A stretch of 64,000 bases of DNA from positions 15,656,791 through 15,720,790 of the forward strand of contig CM043013.1 in NCBI GenBank assembly GCA_023678885.1, written 5' to 3'. The notes beneath the pieces were generated by a model, which saw only the letters and a list, made by a program, of their open reading frames with translations, had not been told where the DNA came from and did no database searches. This stretch comes from Pogostemon cablin. Taxonomy: Eukaryota > Streptophyta > Magnoliopsida > Lamiales > Lamiaceae. The position numbers were made by a program, and so were the translations under genes. Positions 45,480 through 57,621 of this stretch are shown piece after piece. Numbering within the stretch: position 1 is the stretch's first letter; each line of letters starts with the position of its first letter.

Positions 45480-48400
45480 AAACCCTCGGTGTTTAAATAA
45501 CTAAGTGGGAGAGGGGATTAGTAATAAATTCTCACGGCCTCCATTATTGGTTTGTTAAGCAATGTGAATTGACTTGCGCGTCGGCATTAGAGCCTTCCTC
45601 CCCATCGGATGAGTTTTATTCATGGATTGCTGGAACAGACTTCATTAAATAATTACGTTTGTAATGTGATGCATATGAACTTGCGCGTTGGCTTAGACCT
45701 TCCTCCCTATCGGATGAGTTTATATGCGGTTCACTGGTACAAACTTGTAATTGATGACTGTAGGAAGTTATCCGAGCGCGTGTGTACTTCTCCATCTGTA
45801 AGGCACACAAGCTTGGGCCGCGGACTTGGGGTCAAATAATGGTGTACACTTAGATGTAAATAATAAGTATCCTCCCCATCGGAGTCACTGCTTTTATTTG
45901 CATGGCTAAAGAGGAACCGACTATTAATTATTTTGTCATAAAGTTAGGTTGACAAATGAAATTAATGGGTAAAACCTTCTCTTGTAAATGTTCGGGTTTG
46001 TAAACGTCCACACTATCGTGGCTTGCAGACTCACGGTGCTTGAGATGTCGGTGAATTTTATTTTATATTGTTTTGAGGGAATCAATATAAAAGAATAAAA
46101 TTCAAAGATTTGATCGGTAAATTTATTTGTGATTCTCTGAATTTCGAATGGTTTTATCTCACTAATTGTTAACTAAAAGACATTATATTTACTTGTCCAA
46201 ATTAGATGATTAGAAAAGAATCTTAATTTTGAAAATTACTGCTTAAGAAAATACATGTGTATTCTCACAAAGGACGTCTCATGATGCCTATTAAATTCTC
46301 TAGTGAAGAGATGAGAGGTTCATAGAAATATGATGGTCTCATGTAACTCTTCGGATACTTGAGTAAATTAAAAGGCAGAAGATCATGGTTGAATTGATGA
46401 ATGAATTGGAAAAGCTTGGAATAGAAATTGAAAGGGAAACCTAAATCAATTTATTCTTCACAATTTGCCTGGATGTTTTGAGCAAGTTCTACCTGAAATA
46501 CGAGAGGTTGTATATGGTGGGAAACTTCTAACAAAACATGTGGCAAAAGAAAGCCATTTTTCATCATGATGTGAACAAGTTTAATATCTTATTTACTAAT
46601 GGTTTAAACATGATTAGTGATGGCATCTACTGACACGAAGTATGTAGATACTGGAATCACTAAATGTTTATCACTAAGTAAGGATAAGATTGTTAATAAC
46701 ATGGGTAAAACTACAAAGATAGTGGCTATTGCAGTGGGAGTTGTTTATTTATCTCATGATAAGAATAAACGATTGATTATGAGAAATTGTCTTTATGTAC
46801 ATTTCATAGAAAGAATTTAATTTCGGTTTCTATACATTAACGGATGGATACTTCATTTCATTTAAATGACATGGTCATAGTAATGAGGAATGAGGCTATA
46901 ATCCATTAAAGTACGTTGGTGGATAAAAAGTATACTCTTGAATCATGTACATCCCACAGATGCAATAAATAATAATTAAATAATGCATCTTCTAATATTA
47001 GTAAGAGAAAGGAACCTTCGAAAATGAACTAAACATACATTTGGCGTCTATGACTAATTCATTTTACTTGAGTAGGATTCAAAAGTTGATAGCCGATAGA
47101 CTGTAAGGTTTATCTAAAGAGGAAACTATCGGACTTGCGAGTCATGCTTGGAAGTAAAAATGATTAACTGCCTTTTCAAGGTTGTGGGGTGTAGAGCCAA
47201 AGATATATATGTTGGAATTAGTTCATTCTGATTCAAGCGAACCTAATATTATCCAGGCGAGAGGTGGTTATGAATATTCGAAGATTATTCTGGAAACCAA
47301 TATATTTATATGATGCACTGCATGTCTAAGTTCTTTGATTAATTCAAGAATTGTAAGGCTGGTACAGTGAAGCGTCATGAAAAATATATTAAGTCATTAC
47401 GATTCAATCATGATGGCGAATACCTCTTGGGATAGTTAGGAGCTATTGATCAGAAGTTGAGATTAAATCTCAAGTTGACTACACCGGGTATGCCCCAAAC
47501 TGAATGGTGTGGTGGATAGAAGGAATAAGGCTCTTATGGTTATGATTAGATAGATGATGAATTATTTGGAATAATTAAATTCATTTTATGGATATGCCCT
47601 AGATACAGTAATTCGTGAAACATTTGTCTGTATATGGGATATCCTAGAAAAATGGAGGGTGATTTATTTAGTCCAAAAGATCGAAGGGTGATTGTCAACA
47701 CAAACACTGGATTTTTTGGAAAAGGACTATGTAATAAATCACAAACCCATGTATGAGTTGTTCTAAAGGAAGTGAGAGGAAAACACAAAGTTAAAGTACC
47801 AAGTGTACAAGAGGATATACCACAAGGTAAACTGCAACGCGTGTCACGTCTGATACACAATTACATGTAATGCCTTGTCGTAGTGGGAGGGTTGTTCAAC
47901 TACCCATAAAATATATGTTTTGGGAAAGTCGTAAGACTTGATCCCTAGTGAACATGGTATTATCCCACGGATACGACGTAGTACTACAAGATGAAAATGC
48001 GGAATCTTAGTAAGTTGCAATGAATGTTGAAATAGAATCTAAAGATTCTATATTAAGTCTGGGAACTTGTATGACCACTAAATGGTGTAAAAACCATTGC
48101 AAGTGGCAAAGGAAATAAAAGAGGATCATATGGAAAGGTGAAAACCTTGGAAGCAAAGCTTGTTGTGAAAAGTGTACTCAGAAAGAAATGGTTCGATTAT
48201 GAGAAAACATGTTCGCTGGTAGCTATGCTTATATTGATCCGGATTCTTTTATTTATTGCTGCTATGAGTAACAGCAAATAGATGTCAAGACAGCTTTCCT
48301 GATTGGAAGTCTTGAGGAAAACATCTATGTGAAGCGACCAGAGTGATTCATTGCAAAGTACCAATAGCATTTTGATAGTAAGCTTAAAACTGTCCAGCGA

Positions 48401-49508
48401 TGGACTAAAGCAAGCTTTAAGATCGTGAAGCATCTGTTTTGATTAGGTAATCCAGTGGCATGGATTTAAATCAATGAGTGGATGTGTCTTGTGTGTTGTA
48501 AAGAGTGACGGAAACGTGGTGGTGTTTCTTGTACTATACGTAGATAGTATCTTGCTCATTGGAGACAATGAAAGAATATTATCGGGCGTATGGGTATGGT
48601 AAATAAAGCGGTAGAGATGAAGGACTTAAGAAATGCAAAATATATCCTTTTGATCACGGTAATACGGATCACAAGAAAGGATATTATGCTTATCTCAAGT
48701 TTCATAAAATGATACAGTCCATACTCGTTTAGCATGTAAATTTATCTAAGTGAATGTGTCTTTGAGACACAAGAAGAAGATAAAAAGGATGAAAGCAGTT
48801 CCTTATGCTTCGGCAAATAAGGAAGCTTAATCTAAGGAATGCTATGAACGATGTTGGATATCTGTTTTGCTGAATGCATGAACAGTGGGTATCAACGTAA
48901 CCCGGAACAAGAATGATGAACTGTGGTAAGACATTTATAAAGTGCCTGAGAAGGACTTGAAATTATATGTGGACTTACTGGACAGATTCACTGCTTCTTG
49001 TGGATTACGTAGATTCAGATTTTTTAGTCAGATTGGACGGCAGTAAATTCACCTCAAAGGTTATGTGTTTAATCTTAGGAAGTAGAGTCATAATGTGGAG
49101 GAGTGTTATATAGAAATATATTTCAGACTCCGGACTCCATCATGGAAAGATGATGAATTGGAGCCTATGAGGCAGCCAAAGTATCTATATGACTCTAGAG
49201 ACTTCATGATGGACTTTGAAGTGTTTCTAAGTTTGCCCAAGGTAATCACAATTTACATTGATGATATTGGTGCAGTTGCAAACTTGAAGAAATCATAAGT
49301 CCATAAGGCAATTAAACACATGGAGCGCGAGTACCACCTGTTACGATAAATCGTATGATGAGGGAAAGGTTATTGTCGCCTAGATTGCATCGGATGATGA
49401 CCTAGTAAACCATTTACAAGGACCTTAAGGCGAGAGCTTTTAATGGTCGCGTAAGTGGGAGTAGGAATCAGATGTATGGCAGAAGACATGACAGCATAGT
49501 CTTTTAGT
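45480..49508 (+). pseudogene. Decayed copia gag-pol of I
   Basis: Collinear with B and, inverted, with E. Visible pieces: a gag-side region with the block CCTTCCTCCCCATCGGATGA repeated at 45595 and, altered, at 45702; the gag-pre-integrase part GVVYLSHDKNKRLIMRNCLY at 46737-46800; integrase remnants to 47750; RT remnants at 48180-48560; and RNase H with IYIDDIGAVANLKKS at 49250-49298. Stops and frameshifts are dense throughout. The longest open frames are 67 codons. Confidence 0.8.
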
Positions 49509-49521
49509 AAAAGTGGGAGAT
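49509..49521 (+). promoter_or_regulatory. Polypurine tract of copia I
   Basis: AAAAGTGGGAGAT immediately precedes the 3' LTR; conserved in B (6536-6547) and, weaker, in E. Confidence 0.88.
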
Positions 49522-50683
49522 TGTTGGATTGTATACTAAAAGTCTAGCTTTAGTATGAACAATGTCATAACAATATTTGAAATGAGAATCATTGATCAAA
49601 TGATTGCATCTTATAATTTATTTTATATGCATGATGCAATAGTCCATTTACTTTATATTGTAGATAATATGTTGTGTGACAACACGCAGAAGATCATATT
49701 ATCGGTTTCATTATAAAGTATAAACAGATGCTCACAACTGAGATATACGGGGACTCTCTATCGGTATGGTTGTAGTGTGATTTGGTATTAGCTTGTCTTG
49801 GCTATAGAATCACATTAGTGCACTTATGTGTATTGAGCAGGACCGCTTGAGGTCGTTCTTCTTATACTGACTATATAGTAGAACTTGATCTCTGTTATTA
49901 TGGAAGTTCGTGCTCTTAATCCCTATACAATAACCTCGACACGTAGGGTAGTATGTATTTCTTTGATTCATCAATGGGTGAGATTTATAAGTATTAAATC
50001 AATATACTCGGTGAGTTGGAAAGTAGTGCTGTCTCTATGGTGTGTTGTTGATTGTAGAAGGAATCCATGTCCGTCATAGGTTGATGATGTCCCCTTGAGG
50101 AGCTCATAAGGTTTATCATGTAAATCTTGCAAGTGGATTAATTTCCGGCATGATAATAAGGTTGAGTGGTACTACTCTCGCATGAGATATTAATTAATTT
50201 GAGTTGTCAGTAACTTAATTAATTAATGGACATTGTATATCTTAAACATGGGGAGACTGTCGGGCTTATAATAAGAAGGAGCCCTGAACATAATTTTGGG
50301 ATTGGACGGATAGTGTAGTAATAATATTTTAGTGGACTATATTATTATTATTAGATTTAATTAAAAGCTTTGGGCTAAGCTTGGTTAATTAAATTCAATT
50401 GAGGCCCAGTCCAATTTCTCCTCCTGGTCCCTGCTGTAGCCCAACTATATAAGTTATCTCATCTCCTGTTAACCCTAAGTCAGTGCCTCATTTGACAGTT
50501 AGAAAGAACACAACAGCAGGATCACACTTGGGACATACAGTAGAAGATCAGAGGTAGTTCTCTGCAGTCCATCCTCTACACCAACCCAGAAGTGCGGTAA
50601 ACAAGTTTCTAATTGCTTCCGCTGATTTGTTTGCCTGTTAATCCTAATAGATCACGTTGAACCGCACGATCCAATTGCCAACA
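49522..50683 (+). repeat. 3' LTR of copia I
   Basis: 1162 bp, same ends as the 5' LTR, with a few dozen scattered differences by eye. TATA box ACTATATAAG near 50444-50453. Confidence 0.95.
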
Positions 50684-51174
50684 GAAACTACCTCCTTCAT
50701 AGAAACTTTGATGGTTCGGACATGATGGGCAACCAAAACACTCATTCAACATAGCTAGGGGAACCTTCTCTCTCAACATATTGTTCAACTGGAATGTCAC
50801 CTAAATAGGGAACCCATTCCGATCCTTCTTGACTTGCAACGTGCTCATGAATTCTGCAGTTAAGTGGTAGTAGATTGGTGGTCTCTTGTCAAAGAATGCT
50901 TCCATCTGAGCGAAACGGAATAGCTTTCTCAAATCCTCCTCGAGTCCTAGTCCTCTCATCGTTTCCATATCTTGGAAACGAGTGGGCTTGATCTTCGGAG
51001 CCAATGTTTGACAACGGAGCACATATTTCCCCTAATAATCCTCAAACTCAACCTCGAAATTGTCCGGATGTATTCATTCTTCCATCAACTGTGCATCCAA
51101 ATTAGCTAATTCCCCTGGATCAGTTATCATAATGAAGTCCTCATTCCTTGGTCTAACTCTCCTCTCGACCATCT

Positions 51175-51810
51175 ACAAAACAATAATCATCATATTATAA
51201 CCAATTACCTTAATAAGAATGTTAATGGACTTAGTTAAATTCCACCCTAGTTATTCAACTTAGCATGAAACATACTATGCATCAACGTACTTATTCACCT
51301 CATTAGTATTTCAAATCATAATAGGTACTTCACCATCATTCATCTCGACTAATCAACGATTCATATCCAATTTTAAGCATTATCACACATATGAATTCCA
51401 AATTACATCATCATCAAACAACATTCAAATATGATCTTCAAATTCCAACAAAATTCTCTCTTAGACATTTCATCGAACACTTGGCATGCATAAAGTTTCA
51501 ACGTAATTTCAATATTCAATTCACATAGCCTCATGGCCAAATCCTCAATATCTAAGTTTAATTCCTCAGAAATAAACACTATACTCATGTAATTCTTCAA
51601 TTAGCACAACACAATCACTCAAATTCATGATTCTCACACAATCCCCAAATTATTCCTCATGAACCCTAATTTAATTTTATTCAAAAATTAAATTGAAACA
51701 TGTATGATAATCCTTCAATAAAGCATACAAAATTCACCTTATAACAAAGCCCATGTATCAATTCAATCAATTCATATCAAATTCACAAGTTAAGGTTCAA
51801 AAATTCATAC
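51175..51810 (-). other. Predicted intron before the env-like ORF of G
   Basis: Donor AAGAG|GTATGAAT at 51810 and acceptor TTGTTTTGTAG next to the ATG at 51174, on the minus strand. 636 AT-rich bases without ORF character. A has a 523-base intron at the equivalent position. Confidence 0.55.
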
Positions 51811-51978
51811 CTCTTGACAATTGGATGTGGAAAAGTGTTTTGGATGTGCAAAATTGATGAACTTCACTCACAATCCCTCAAAACTCACCTTGGTGGATGA
51901 TTTGTATGCTTGGAACGATGAATTGGGTGCAAACGGAGTGTGTACGGAAGAAGGAGGGCATGTGGAATGAGTACGGAT

Positions 51979-52235
51979 CGGCCTTTTTAAAACCTGAAAC
52001 AAACCCTGCACGGACCGTGCTGCACTGCACGGCCTCAAGTGAGGGCGTGTAGCGTGTTCTGATGTAACTACACGACCACCTGTTACAGGGCCGTGTACGA
52101 AACACGCTCCATGTACCTGCTCTACTGCACAGCTCGAGCTGCAGAGCTCGGACTTTCTCCTAGCCGTGTAGCGTGTTCTGATGTAATTACATGGCCACCT
52201 GTTATAGGGCCGTGTGCGGAGCACGGCCCGTGTAG
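51979..52235. repeat. ACACGGCC-type island and TATA-like box upstream of G's env-like gene
   Basis: At 51995-52235 ACACGGC/GCCGTGT motifs recur in both orientations, including two copies of TAGCGTGTTCTGATGTAA (52046 and 52166) about 120 bases apart. On the minus strand the TATA-like TTTTAAAAAGGCC (51980-51992) follows, then a leader and the predicted intron. It is the same motif class as in G's LTR U3. Confidence 0.75.
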
Positions 52236-52924
52236 CAATTTACCCTATTTTTACACTTTCACACTTCACCTCATTTTTGCCCTATTTTTTTCACTTCTTA
52301 TACACCCTATTCATACTCACAACACTTCGAAACATCAATCACATCACACTTATGATCAACAATGGATTGTAATGTACTTAAACACCACCAAACATACCAA
52401 AACTAAATAACTCATCAGAAAATTTCAAAATTGACCATTTTGCAAGACAATATAATACACATAGTTCATCACACATTAAAGCATCAACCATTATGCAAGA
52501 CAATATAATACAAATAGTTCATCACACACTAAAGCATCAACAAGGTAAAAGTCACACCATGCACTCTCCCCCCAAACTTAAATCGAAACAAGTTGCGAAT
52601 TAAGTTTGTAAAAAGTGGTGAGACATACCCTTGTTGTTTCCATCAATGCTCTTCATGAACTTTCTTCCCGATGACTCTTGTGCATCCTTGATATTCGTAT
52701 GATCAAGTATGACCACCACGCACCTCCCCCCAAACTTAAATTAACACAAGTGTTAAAATTTAAGTTTGTAAAGATTGGTGAGGCATACATCATCATCTCA
52801 TCTTTAGCAACTTTTTCTACCATCTTAGGCATTTTTCTCACGAGCTTAACCACCTACATACCAAATCTACAAGAAAACTATCAAACAAAAACCAAAAGAA
52901 AATAAAATCTATACTACTCCACAA
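52236..52924 (-). other. Spacer between pol and the env-like region of G
   Basis: Non-coding. It holds two polypurine-like runs on the minus strand, TTTAAGTTTGGGGGGAG at about 52724-52742 and 52565-52583, and a two-copy 53-bp tandem repeat starting TGCAAGACAATATAATACA at 52441-52546. The minus ORF at 52653-52853 spans one of the runs and shows no domain. Confidence 0.65.
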
Positions 52925-53810
52925 TCAAAGAAGTTCAAGAAGAGAGAGATCCACATACACTATCTCCTTTTGAGAAGGAGATAGGTAATGCTTTACTCGA
53001 TGACCATTTACCACAAACTCATTATTCAGACCCTTAAGCTTCAATATATGTCCACTCAACACTTCAAGCACTTCATATGGCCCCATCCATTTGAACTTAA
53101 GCTTTCCGGGAAATAACTTAAGCCTCAAATTGAAGACAAGAACTTTGTCCCCCGGAACAAAAGTCTTCTCTTTTACCTTAGCATCATGCCATCTCTTTAT
53201 ATTCTCCTTGTAGATGATTGAGTTATCAAATGCTCTTCCTCTAAACTCCTCCAACTCAACTAACTTCAACAACCTTGCTTGACCACTCTCCCTTTTATCC
53301 ATATTGAGGCGTTTGATAGCCCACAATGCACAGTGTTCCAACTCTACGGGTAGGTGACAAGTTTTACCATAGACCAATTGATACGGTGACACATCAAGAA
53401 TGGTCTTAAAAGCCGTCCTATAAGCCCATAAGGCATCATCAAGCTTATCCGACCAATATTTTCTCCCTCCATTGATGGTCTTCTCCAAAACTAACTTGAT
53501 TTGGCAGTTGAAACCTCCACCAAACCATTTGCTTGAAGGTGGTAAGGTGTAACCACTCGATGCTTCACTCCATATCTCTTCAACAAACTCTCCATCAACT
53601 TATTTACAAAGTGTGAACCTCCATCACTCACTAAAGCTCGTGGAACTCCAAACCTAGCAAAAATATTCTTTTTCAAGAACCTTTGCACAATCAAAGCATC
53701 ATTTGTCTCACTGGGGATTGACTCCACCCACTTCGACACATAATCCACGGCTAGCAAGATGTACACATATCCTTTTGATAAGGAAAATGGTCCCATAAAA
53801 TCAATGCCCC
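52925..53810 (-). pseudogene. Gypsy integrase core and C-terminal domain of G
   Basis: Integrase inserts the DNA copy into the genome. Core: GIDFMGPFSLSKGYVYILLA (first catalytic Asp), VSDGGSHFVNKLMESLLK (second Asp), HLQANGLVEVS (Glu). C-terminal part: WAYRTAFKTILDVSPYQLVY, KTCHLPVELEHCALWAIK, and the small barrel domain GDKVLVFNLRLKLFPGKLKF followed by GPYEVLEVLSGHILKL. All three catalytic residues survive. A frameshift at about 53490 breaks the frame. Its 5' continuation lies at 60662 and beyond, displaced by K, with target duplication GCCCC on each side. Confidence 0.9.
53806..53810. other. Target site duplication of K, left copy
   Basis: GCCCC, repeated at 60662-60666; it falls in the integrase codons of G (around VWGIDFMGPF). 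Confidence 0.94.
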
Positions 53811-54944
53811 TGATTAGCCATAATATAGTGGGCATGACCAATTAAAGAAATTATCGAACCACAGGGAGGAACGTGCTAGAGTTTAAGCGATCTCAAGTTT
53901 ATCGTGATTTTATAAGGACGACGGAAGAGAGGATAGGAGCAAATGAATGCAATTATGCTAAAGCAAGAAATAAAGATAAAATGAATGCAAAGATAAAAGG
54001 GTTCCAAATGATGCAAGGATGAGATTAACAACAATCATGGCATAGATAATTAAGTAATCATGCAATTAATTCTAATCTCTCATGGACAAGGTATAGAAGC
54101 GATCACTAATTCCACCTAAACTCTCTCTCGAGATGGATAGGATGTAGGCCCTCAACAAGGCTCCCAAACGCACATAGGATCGAGACAATAGCAAACACCT
54201 CCCACTAGGTATTAATTACTCTATGAGTTCCCTAATTAGGTACTAAATCATAAGCAATATTCCCTTTTAAGGTACTATGAATTCACTAATTGTTTGGGTC
54301 TCCTCATTTAATCAACCAACCTCTCGATTAAGCTAATCAAATGTTCTATCAAAGGGTTCTAAATCTAGAAGGATATCTCTATCTCATTCTAAATTAATGC
54401 ACATGAAGTGTATGATAAAATGATTCAATGAACTATCCTAAACACATAATTGATTTCTCAATCTAATCACATGCCCATGACAATTAATCACACAAATCAT
54501 CATATACATCAAGCAATCAACAATCAATGATAGAAATAACACAAAGCCCATTCAAGATTAAAATCAATTTGCATAAAAAAACTAAATTATCCAACACCAA
54601 TCATGGAGCTAATCTCACAAAGGAGATTAGCCTCTCATATCCATAAGAAAATTAACATAGACATTAAGATCCTTACAAAACATGATCAATCTATAAAGAA
54701 ATGCACAAAAATTAGAATTAGATTCCCCCTTTGAAGTGCTCCAATGGAGATCTCCTTCTTCTTCTTGTGTTCTCACTCTCCCTTGCTTCCTTGATCACTT
54801 GGATGGTGGATTTGATGGAGGGGATCAAGTGTAGATGGGTGGATGAAGAATGGATGAAGATGATGGTGGAAAATGGAAGAAATTGTGTGTGAGGTGTGTG
54901 TGGAAAGGGTGGAAATCGGATTTTTTTCATAAAATCTGAATGGA

Positions 54945-54960
54945 GGGGTATTTATACTCC
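54945..54960 (-). promoter_or_regulatory. TATA box of K's LTR (3' copy; 5' copy at 60086-60101)
   Basis: GGAGTATAAATACCCC on the minus strand, about 45 bases downstream of the motif island. The 5' copy at 60086-60101 should drive transcription of K. Confidence 0.8.
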
Positions 54961-55004
54961 TTGACAAGCTTCTAGAAGGATTCTGAATTTTTCTGATCCC
55001 TGAC

Positions 55005-55265
55005 ACGACACGAGTCGTGTGGCGCAACACGGCCATAAGGTGCCTGTGTTGCGTGAACTGATGCTCCCGCACGGCCATCGCTTACAGGCCCGTGTTGGCT
55101 ACACGGGTCGTGTGCTGCAACACGAGTCGAGCTCCGCAACACGGCCAAGTGGTGGTCGTGTTGGATGAATAGATGTTGCCGCACGACCATTCTGGACAGG
55201 CCCGTGTTAGCTACACGAGTCGTGCACTGCGACACGGCTCGTGCCACCAACACGGCCAGTCGTGT
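55005..55265. repeat. CACGAGTCGTG / ACACGGCC island in the U3 of K (second copy 60146-60406)
   Basis: Dense palindrome-prone words (ACACGAGTCGTG, ACACGGGTCGTG, AACACGGCC, GGCCCGTGTT) in both orientations, with a larger imperfect repeat of about 120 bases (GCACGGCCATCGCTTACAGG at 55070 against GCACGACCATTCTGGACAGG at 55181). GC-rich in an AT-rich LTR. Confidence 0.85.
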
Positions 55266-55520
55266 TGCTGCTGCCCTGATTCCTTCACTGTTTTGGCTCG
55301 TTCTCCCTCGTTTCAACTCCAAATTGAGATCCGCTTTTTCCTACATCTTCCTTATCATATTTAGCATCAAATAAAAAGTGAAAATAGTAGGTTTAAGCTC
55401 ATTCACATACATTTCCATGAAAACACAAAACACAACCAAATAACACATAAAATACGGATAAAATAATACGAAAACACATATAAAAAGACACTAAAATCTA
55501 GGTGAAAATATCACTCATCA

Positions 55521-55558
55521 CACCCCCAAACTTAAAGTGTTGTGCGTCCCCGCACAAC
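55521..55558 (-). promoter_or_regulatory. Polypurine tract and hairpin of K
   Basis: On the minus strand GTTGTGCG-GGGA-CGCACAAC (55558-55539) is a perfect eight-pair hairpin, followed by ACTTTAAGTTTGGGGGTG, the plus-strand primer, directly before the LTR start TGATGAGTG. Confidence 0.88.
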
Positions 55559-57621
55559 GAAAATGATAAACCAATGAGAGTGATTTTCACCTAGGAAGAG
55601 ACTAAACGAACATAAGTAACAACACATCAATAATAATAAGAATCACAATTTATGCTAAGTCATCCTACAACATTAGATTCATGACATGAAGAATTAACAA
55701 GTTCAATCTAAAGAGAATGATAGTGTAATACAGTCCCTTTTTAGTCCAAGCCTCACATAGATATCAATTTCACTCAACACTCTTTAAAGTAGGTAAATCA
55801 ACACTCATCAATCGATTGGCTCGACTCGCTATAAGCTTGCTCGTGGACTATATTCACAAACCACCAAGGTTTCCATTAATGATCAAAAAGGTCTTTCATT
55901 AAGGATGTAATGATAGGCTCTTTGGTAGGGTATGGAAGATATGGATAATAGTGACTAAGCAAGTGTAAGTAATCGAAGAGATGGCCAATTTCTCCAACTT
56001 CTCCACTTTTCTTTCTTCCTTTCTCAACTTTGGTAATCACAAGCACTAATCATCAACTTTCCTTAGATTTTGAGTTTCTTTTAATGCATCCTTCCTTCTT
56101 TGAACTTTTAAGTACTTGAGCATATTGTTATTGCTTTGCTCATTTTTCTTGTTATGAGGTTGCATGTTCATTCTTTCTTGTGCTCTTTTTCATCCTTTTT
56201 CTTGCTTGTTTACTATTTCCTTTTTTTCTTTTACTTCCTTATCAAACCTTTCTAGTTACCATCTCCTCAATCACCCATACAAATGGTATATATGTAAGGC
56301 TTAAGTGGGTAATCATGGCTTGTAATGTGCTATATTCACAATAAAAAGGCTTAAAGGCTCAAAATGGTTAACTAGGGATGATGTACATGGTAGGAAAATA
56401 TATGGCAATGACTATGAATAACAAGGATGGCCTAAGATCATTTCACTAATCTCCACAAATCGGGTTCGTTCCTATAGTCCTTGAGCAAGTTCTAGCTTAT
56501 CAAACACAACCAATCCACTCATGAAGAAAAACCATGTATGCACGGTTGAGGCTCAAATTCTCACAAGCTTATGCATTGGACCTTAAGAACTTATTACACC
56601 ACATTCATCTCAAAATTGAACAAGTTAAGTAAAACATGCCACAATTCGAAAGTGTAGAGATTCTTAATCATAACTTGTCATCACTTACTACCACAACATA
56701 TCACCACTCATGTTCAAAAATGACTCACAACATCCCAAAACAAACCACCAAACATACCAAGACAAAAATAAGAAAACACACAAAACATAAAATAAAGACT
56801 CAACAAACAAGAAACAAAACAAAAACACATTACATGCAAAAACAAAAATCACCATCATTAACAATAAAGCACACATTCTATATCATCCATGATCAATTAA
56901 GCTCACAAGTATCCCCATCTTTGATTGAAAATTGAAATCCTAAATTACGGAAGTAAACATCCCAAAACATAACACATGAAGTAGCATGCTAATCACATCA
57001 CTCCAAATCAACATAAATTTATGCTAAGCAAATAGAAGAGATGAGATGTAAAGCGAACTCCCTTAGAAAGGCATTTGGTAGTGGAAATGGTTGACACGGG
57101 CTTCCGGATTGAATGCAAAATGAATCTCGACTTGATCTACGGGCTCAATTCGTGCTTCCACTACACTTCATTCATGCTCAACAACTCATCAAAAATATTA
57201 GCTCAACAATATCATTAAAAATATGGATTATCATGCACTTCAACACAACCAATCATACCAAAATCAAACCAATGCTCATGAGAAAAATTTTAAAATTAGC
57301 TCAAAAATACGAAAAGTATATGCTTTCAAGACAAAGTATGTCACACCACGCCATATCTCCCCAAACTTAAATTGAAACAAGAGTTTCGAGGTAAGTTTGC
57401 AAAAAGTGGTGTGACTTACTTTCACACTTCAAATCAAGCACTTATCGTTTGTCCAATACACATTCTCCTCATGAACACAATCAATCTACATGCCAAAAAT
57501 GCAAATAAACAAATCCATCAACCTTATTGAAAGCATTAAATAAAGCAATAAAAGGTAATGATGGGTTGCCTCCCATCTAGCGCTAAGTTTAACGTCTTCA
57601 AGCCGGACGATAGTCTTTAGC
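55559..57621 (-). other. Non-coding tail of K
   Basis: After the ORF, on the minus strand: the post-pol block GACGTTAAACTTAGCGC then TGGGAGGCAACCCA (57562-57597), a polypurine-like run AATTTAAGTTTGGGGAGAT (57356-57374), then a tail related to G's. No ORF of note. Confidence 0.75.

Larger units (their letters stand above)
36928..45480 (+). other. Leader of copia I, split by J, with GC-rich segments
   Basis: Net sequence is 36928-37534 plus 44320-45480. It is AT-rich at first, then strongly GC-rich at 37255-37534 and 44325-44940, then AT-rich with repeated GGGCTG words to 45480. The GC-rich part has overlapping open frames on both strands (such as 37257-37605 and 44626-44907) with no domain I recognise. 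E's leader has a GC-rich motif island in the same position. Confidence 0.6.
35754..50683 (+). mobile_element. Element I: Ty1/copia with both LTRs, carrying J
   Basis: Complete copia structure in plus orientation: 5' LTR, initiator-Met primer site, leader with GC-rich segment, decayed gag-pol, polypurine tract, 3' LTR. Flanks GAAAT (35749-35753) and GAAAC (50684-50688) are a five-base target duplication with one change. G's env-like frame resumes exactly when the element is removed. Without J the element is about 8.1 kb. Same family as B and E. Its pol is dead, so it moved long ago or was mobilised in trans. Confidence 0.92.
34698..51174 (-). pseudogene. Athila env-like gene of G, split by copia I
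   Basis: Exon 2 begins at ATG 51174 after an acceptor TTTTGTAG. N-terminal part (51174-50684): RPRNEDFIMITDPGELANL, KPTRFQDMETMRGLGLEEDL, PPIYYHLTAEFMSTLQV, NMLREKVPLAMLNECFG. It is interrupted at 50683/50684 and resumes in frame at 35753 with NQQEWWSSLVNDWTERAGYV, NLVIRYLEKIISNTILGRFE, GGMITMIAQGLGVNL. Then come an acidic, glutamine-rich region, a coiled coil with repeated QEHGAHIQEIR units, and a proline-rich C terminus ending PWNAYHPPPPPQQ at 34698-34700. Stops (near 51080, 50800, 35560) and frameshifts break it. It matches A's gene in block order. Function unproven; no clear signal peptide or transmembrane segment seen. Confidence 0.82.
53811..55520 (-). repeat. 3' LTR of K
   Basis: 1710 bp, plus-strand ends TGATTAGCCATAA and TCACTCATCA. 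ORFs inside (54718-55374) recur identically in the other LTR and are not genes. Confidence 0.97.

Noticed and set aside
55005..55265. CRISPR-like array of short repeats and spacers
   Set aside because: Words are short, in both orientations, irregularly spaced and in a plant LTR; not a CRISPR array.
54972..55374. 116-codon and smaller ORFs, identical at 60113-60515
   Set aside because: They lie in the LTR motif island of K; GC-rich repeats simply lack stops, and both copies are near-identical because the LTRs are.
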